A stretch of 64,000 bases of DNA, from contig NW_013657678.1 of NCBI RefSeq assembly GCF_000142905.1, positions 523,235-587,234 on the forward strand, read 5' to 3'. This document shows, piece by piece, positions 61,567 to 64,000 of this stretch (positions within the stretch are counted from its first letter, which is position 1; every line of letters starts with the position of its first letter). The stretch comes from Thecamonas trahens ATCC 50062. Lineage: Eukaryota > Apusozoa > Apusomonadida > Apusomonadidae. Both the position numbers and the translations under genes were made by a program. The notes below the pieces were generated by a model. That model made no database searches. It was given only the letters and a program-made list of their open reading frames with translations, and was not told where the DNA came from.

Positions 61567-62286
61567 ATGTTCCGTGTTGTGCGACTTGGTAGTGTCATGC
61601 GTATGGTGGGCGAGGGAAGGGCGAGGAGCTTGGTCAGCTGCGGTTGGACGGCGCGGAGGGGTGTCGACCATGACGAGGCGTTTGTGGACGAGGATGGGTA
61701 TGGTGGTGATGATGGTGGTCAAGGCGATGATGACGATGATGGGTTTGATGCTGATGAGTATGCGCTTGGTATGGAAGATGCTGTTGAGGGCCTTGCTCGG
61801 AGAGTCACGGGCCTCTCCTCTGGCCGAGCTGCGCCAGAGCTTCTCGACTCGGTGCGGGTTGATGCCTACGGCGCGCCGACTCCGCTCGCCCACATCGCCC
61901 AGGTCGCTACTAAGGGCTCCAACATGCTCTCGGTCACGCTCTTTGATCCGTCTCTGACTTCCGAGACCGAGAAGGCCATCCGCGCCGCAGGGCTAAACCT
62001 CAACCCGGTCCCGGCCAAGGGCGGGCTTCACGTGCCGGTGCCCAAGGTGACGGCCGAGCTCCGCCGCGAGCGGCTCAAGCAGCTCGCGGCCTGGTGCGAG
62101 GACGCCCGTGTTGCCGTCCGCGCCGCTCGGACCGACGGCATGAAGCACCTCAAAGCCCTCGAAAAGACTATGCCCAAGGAGTACTGGAAGCTGACCGTCA
62201 AGGAGTTCGAGGCCGTCGTCAACGGCTACCTCGAGCAGATCGAGACCGTGCGCTCGGCCAAGGAAGGCGAGCTCGGCTCGGACTAG
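61567..62286 (+). CDS. MRRF: Mitochondrial ribosome recycling factor
   Basis: ATG 61567; 239 residues. The N-terminus (MFRVVRLGSVMRMVGEGRARSL) is basic and lacks acids for about 15 residues, fitting a mitochondrial presequence. An acidic Gly/Asp stretch follows. The core matches RRF: LARRVTGLSSGRAAPELLDSVRVDAYG, TPLAHIAQV, LFDPSLTSETEKAIRAAGLNLNP, VPVPKVTAELRRERLKQL, and the final helical hairpin. It splits post-termination ribosomes with EF-G2 in mitochondria. Complete. Convergent with, and 27 bases from, another mitochondrial gene. Confidence 0.88.
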   Translation: MFRVVRLGSVMRMVGEGRARSLVSCGWTARRGVDHDEAFVDEDGYGGDDGGQGDDDDDGFDADEYALGMEDAVEGLARRVTGLSSGRAAPELLDSVRVDAYGAPTPLAHIAQVATKGSNMLSVTLFDPSLTSETEKAIRAAGLNLNPVPAKGGLHVPVPKVTAELRRERLKQLAAWCEDARVAVRAARTDGMKHLKALEKTMPKEYWKLTVKEFEAVVNGYLEQIETVRSAKEGELGSD

Positions 62287-62313
62287 CCTTCACCCCCCTT
62301 CCGCGTGCTCTGC

Positions 62314-63123
62314 TTACAGGCGAAACGTCGGCGGCGTCGGGAACTCAAAGTCGCCCGAGAGAACCTCCTCCGGGGGGAGCGTCTGAAGGTGCGCAATCTG
62401 CGCTCGGACGTAGTCGACCATCCGCGCGAGCTCGTTGGCCTCGACGTTGGGCGACATCGAGTACAAATTGCGCCACAGCGCCGCCGCCAGCACTGTGTCG
62501 TCGCCGATAAAGCCCTCGTCGTAGCCGACAGCTGCGCCGTAGAACATGCCCAGCAGATCCTTGACATTGCGCGCCAGAAGCGAGTCCTGAGTGATGCCTG
62601 TCGCCCGGATCCGAACCTCGACCTCCTCCCACAGCGAGTCAAAGAGCGCCTGCCGCATCTGCGCGCCATACGACCCCTCGGTCCGCATCCGTACCATGTA
62701 CATCCACGTCTGCAGGACCACAAGCCCATACCATGCCCGGAAAGAGTCGTCTGCCGGCAGGCCCACCCGCGCCCGAATCTGCACATCGTCGCCCATGGCC
62801 GAGAACGCCGCCATCAGCGGCTTGGAAGCCCGGATTGCCGTAGACTCGGTTGAAAACCAGCCGAGCATCCGCCCCACACGCCGAGCCATCCGATACTTGA
62901 ACGGGAGAGATGCCTCGTCCTTCACCTCGCCCACCGTCATCACCACCGGCCCGTCGCCGTCATGCCCACCTTCGCCGCACTTGCCCTTGCCCTTGCCCTT
63001 GCCCTTGCCCTGACTCGAGTGTACCGCCGCTGAAAAGGCAGACCCTGCAGATACCTTACTCATTCCCGCAACTAGCCTGCTAGCCACAGCACGCCCTGCC
63101 AACGTCGGCAATCTGTCCGCCAT
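62314..63123 (-). CDS. UQCC1: CBP3/UQCC1-like ubiquinol-cytochrome c reductase assembly chaperone
   Basis: ATG 63123 (MADRLPTLAGRAVASRL); 269 residues. The N-terminus is basic and amphipathic, a plausible mitochondrial presequence. A GK repeat (GKGKGKGKGK) precedes the conserved domain: DDSFRAWYGLVVLQTWMYMVR, ALFDSLWEEVEVRI, LLGMFYGAAVGYDEGF and AAALWRNLY, as in the ubiquinol-cytochrome c chaperone family (PF03981 type). In yeast Cbp3 with Cbp6 binds the mitoribosome exit and newly made cytochrome b. Complete, no break. The preceding GTG at 63132 is not needed. Confidence 0.88.
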   Translation of the reverse strand: MADRLPTLAGRAVASRLVAGMSKVSAGSAFSAAVHSSQGKGKGKGKGKCGEGGHDGDGPVVMTVGEVKDEASLPFKYRMARRVGRMLGWFSTESTAIRASKPLMAAFSAMGDDVQIRARVGLPADDSFRAWYGLVVLQTWMYMVRMRTEGSYGAQMRQALFDSLWEEVEVRIRATGITQDSLLARNVKDLLGMFYGAAVGYDEGFIGDDTVLAAALWRNLYSMSPNVEANELARMVDYVRAQIAHLQTLPPEEVLSGDFEFPTPPTFRL

Positions 63124-64000
63124 GCCCCTCACCCGCCATGTTGTACTCAGCTGTGAGGATGACGCGCCCCGGCTCAGCCCCCGCTCCGGCTCTGCCTACC
63201 CGGCTCTGCCTACCCGCAAGCCCACACTCCCCCTACCCATCCGCATGCCCATCTCAACTATGTCCTCCCTTGCGTACATCATTCGTGTGAACATGTCTCA
63301 CCGATCGCTCCTCGAGTAGCAGATCGAGAGTGAGGTGGCGAACAAGGAGAAGGAGGGCGAGCTGGGTTGGCTCCGACCTGCTCCGGCCAAAGCCGCCGCC
63401 AGTGCTCGACTGTTTTCTCATGTGCTCGAGGGTAGCTGGTGCAGGTGCCAGAGTTGTTGACAAGCCCGATATCACATCCGTGGTATCTCTAGTTACTCTA
63501 GATGGTACACGATCGCCTGCTGCGCATCCGCTTGCCCACTATTGCTCACCCTTCTGATGCTGCTCTTCCTGCTCTCTGCCGCTGTGATGACCAGAAGCTG
63601 CATCGAAACATCCCATTGTCTTGTCTGATGCCCCACTACGTTCTTCATTGTATCAAATCATTCCTATCTTTGATCTGCCTTTCCCCATGCCTTCCATCTC
63701 AACACATCAGCCAGCCAGCTAGCAGCCCAGCCCGCCCACAGTCACGCCAACGCCCAGCGCCCGCCCAACGCCAACGCCCACGTCAAGCCACCACTCTCTC
63801 CAGAGGACAGGGAGAGGGAGAGAGATGCTTCTCCGCGCGGGAGACAAGCCCGCTTTTAGGCGATACCTGATGCGCACGCTTGCGCCCATGTATGTAACCT
63901 CTCTCATTCCCCTGCCCCGGGTAAAGTAAACTTTATTTTTTTTATATTGGACAACGGCAACGGACATGGGGGGGCCAGACAACTTTCTTCCCTGCGTACT
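63124..64000. other. Gene-free right end of window
   Basis: About 877 bases upstream of the CBP3 gene. The short frames here lack good start codons, domains or composition. No RNA gene recognised. It may contain promoters or part of a gene outside the window. Confidence 0.5.

Noticed and set aside
63254-63870. Short open frames at the right end
   Set aside because: They have no conserved features, poor composition and no neighbours in frame.

Overview
The window is nuclear DNA from a eukaryote, most likely a free-living flagellated protist. It is GC-rich, with codons ending mostly in C or G, gene-dense and intron-poor. It encodes cilium/centriole-type proteins (CEP131-like, SHIPPO/STPGR repeats), mitochondrial factors (RRF, CBP3/UQCC1, a CysRS with a presequence) and a polycystin-like receptor. 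Gene content and style suit an apusomonad such as Thecamonas; that assignment is inference from memory. Two runs of exactly 100 N (11903-12002, 26716-26815) mark scaffold gaps, so this is a draft assembly.

Layout. 1-5396 (+): 3' part of a large dynamin-like GTPase fused to a pseudokinase. 5891-11850 (-): polycystin-1/GPS-type receptor. 12468-16974 (-): RIF1-like HEAT protein. 17318-21836 (+): a coiled-coil protein, a basic unknown protein and a CEP131-like protein. 21846-26621 (-): a HET-C-like membrane protein and an unknown protein. 26897-29421 (+): ArfGAP-PH-WW protein. 29449-35126 (-): a full-length paralogue of the first gene, reading DUSP-UBL-CrfC-like GTPase-pseudokinase. 35275-35535 (+): two identical tRNA-Leu(CAG) genes. 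35872-38711 (+): SHIPPO-repeat protein. 38764-40359 (-): CTD small phosphatase. 41216-42307 (+): CDC123. 42277-44040 (-): CysRS. 44719-48829 (+): LRR multi-pass membrane protein. 48795-50018 (-): SIRT2-like deacetylase. 50484-52552 (+): CCCH-NYN-LOTUS-like protein. 52728-54866 (-): protein with four 65-residue repeats. 54883-56184 (+): COG0523/ZNG1 metallochaperone. 56280-57440 (-): membrane-anchored cupin/JmjC-like protein. 57813-60782 (-): HBS1. 61567-62286 (+): mitochondrial RRF. 62314-63123 (-): CBP3/UQCC1.

The genes form no pathway. Loose themes are flagellum/centriole (CEP131, SHIPPO), translation and ribosome rescue (tRNA-Leu, CysRS, HBS1, RRF, CDC123) and mitochondria. The most novel item is the pair of giant GTPase genes. 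Their GTPase core resembles the bacterial CrfC/YjdA family rather than classical dynamins. The intact copy begins with a DUSP-UBL unit known from ubiquitin-specific proteases, and both copies end in a degenerate kinase.

A second window-wide observation: most long genes are interrupted once or more, and almost every break has the same phase (one base missing, usually in a short homopolymer). The simplest reading is homopolymer under-calling in the consensus. Most long genes are therefore annotated here across one frame break. Three compensating breaks appear to hide in the HBS1 linker.
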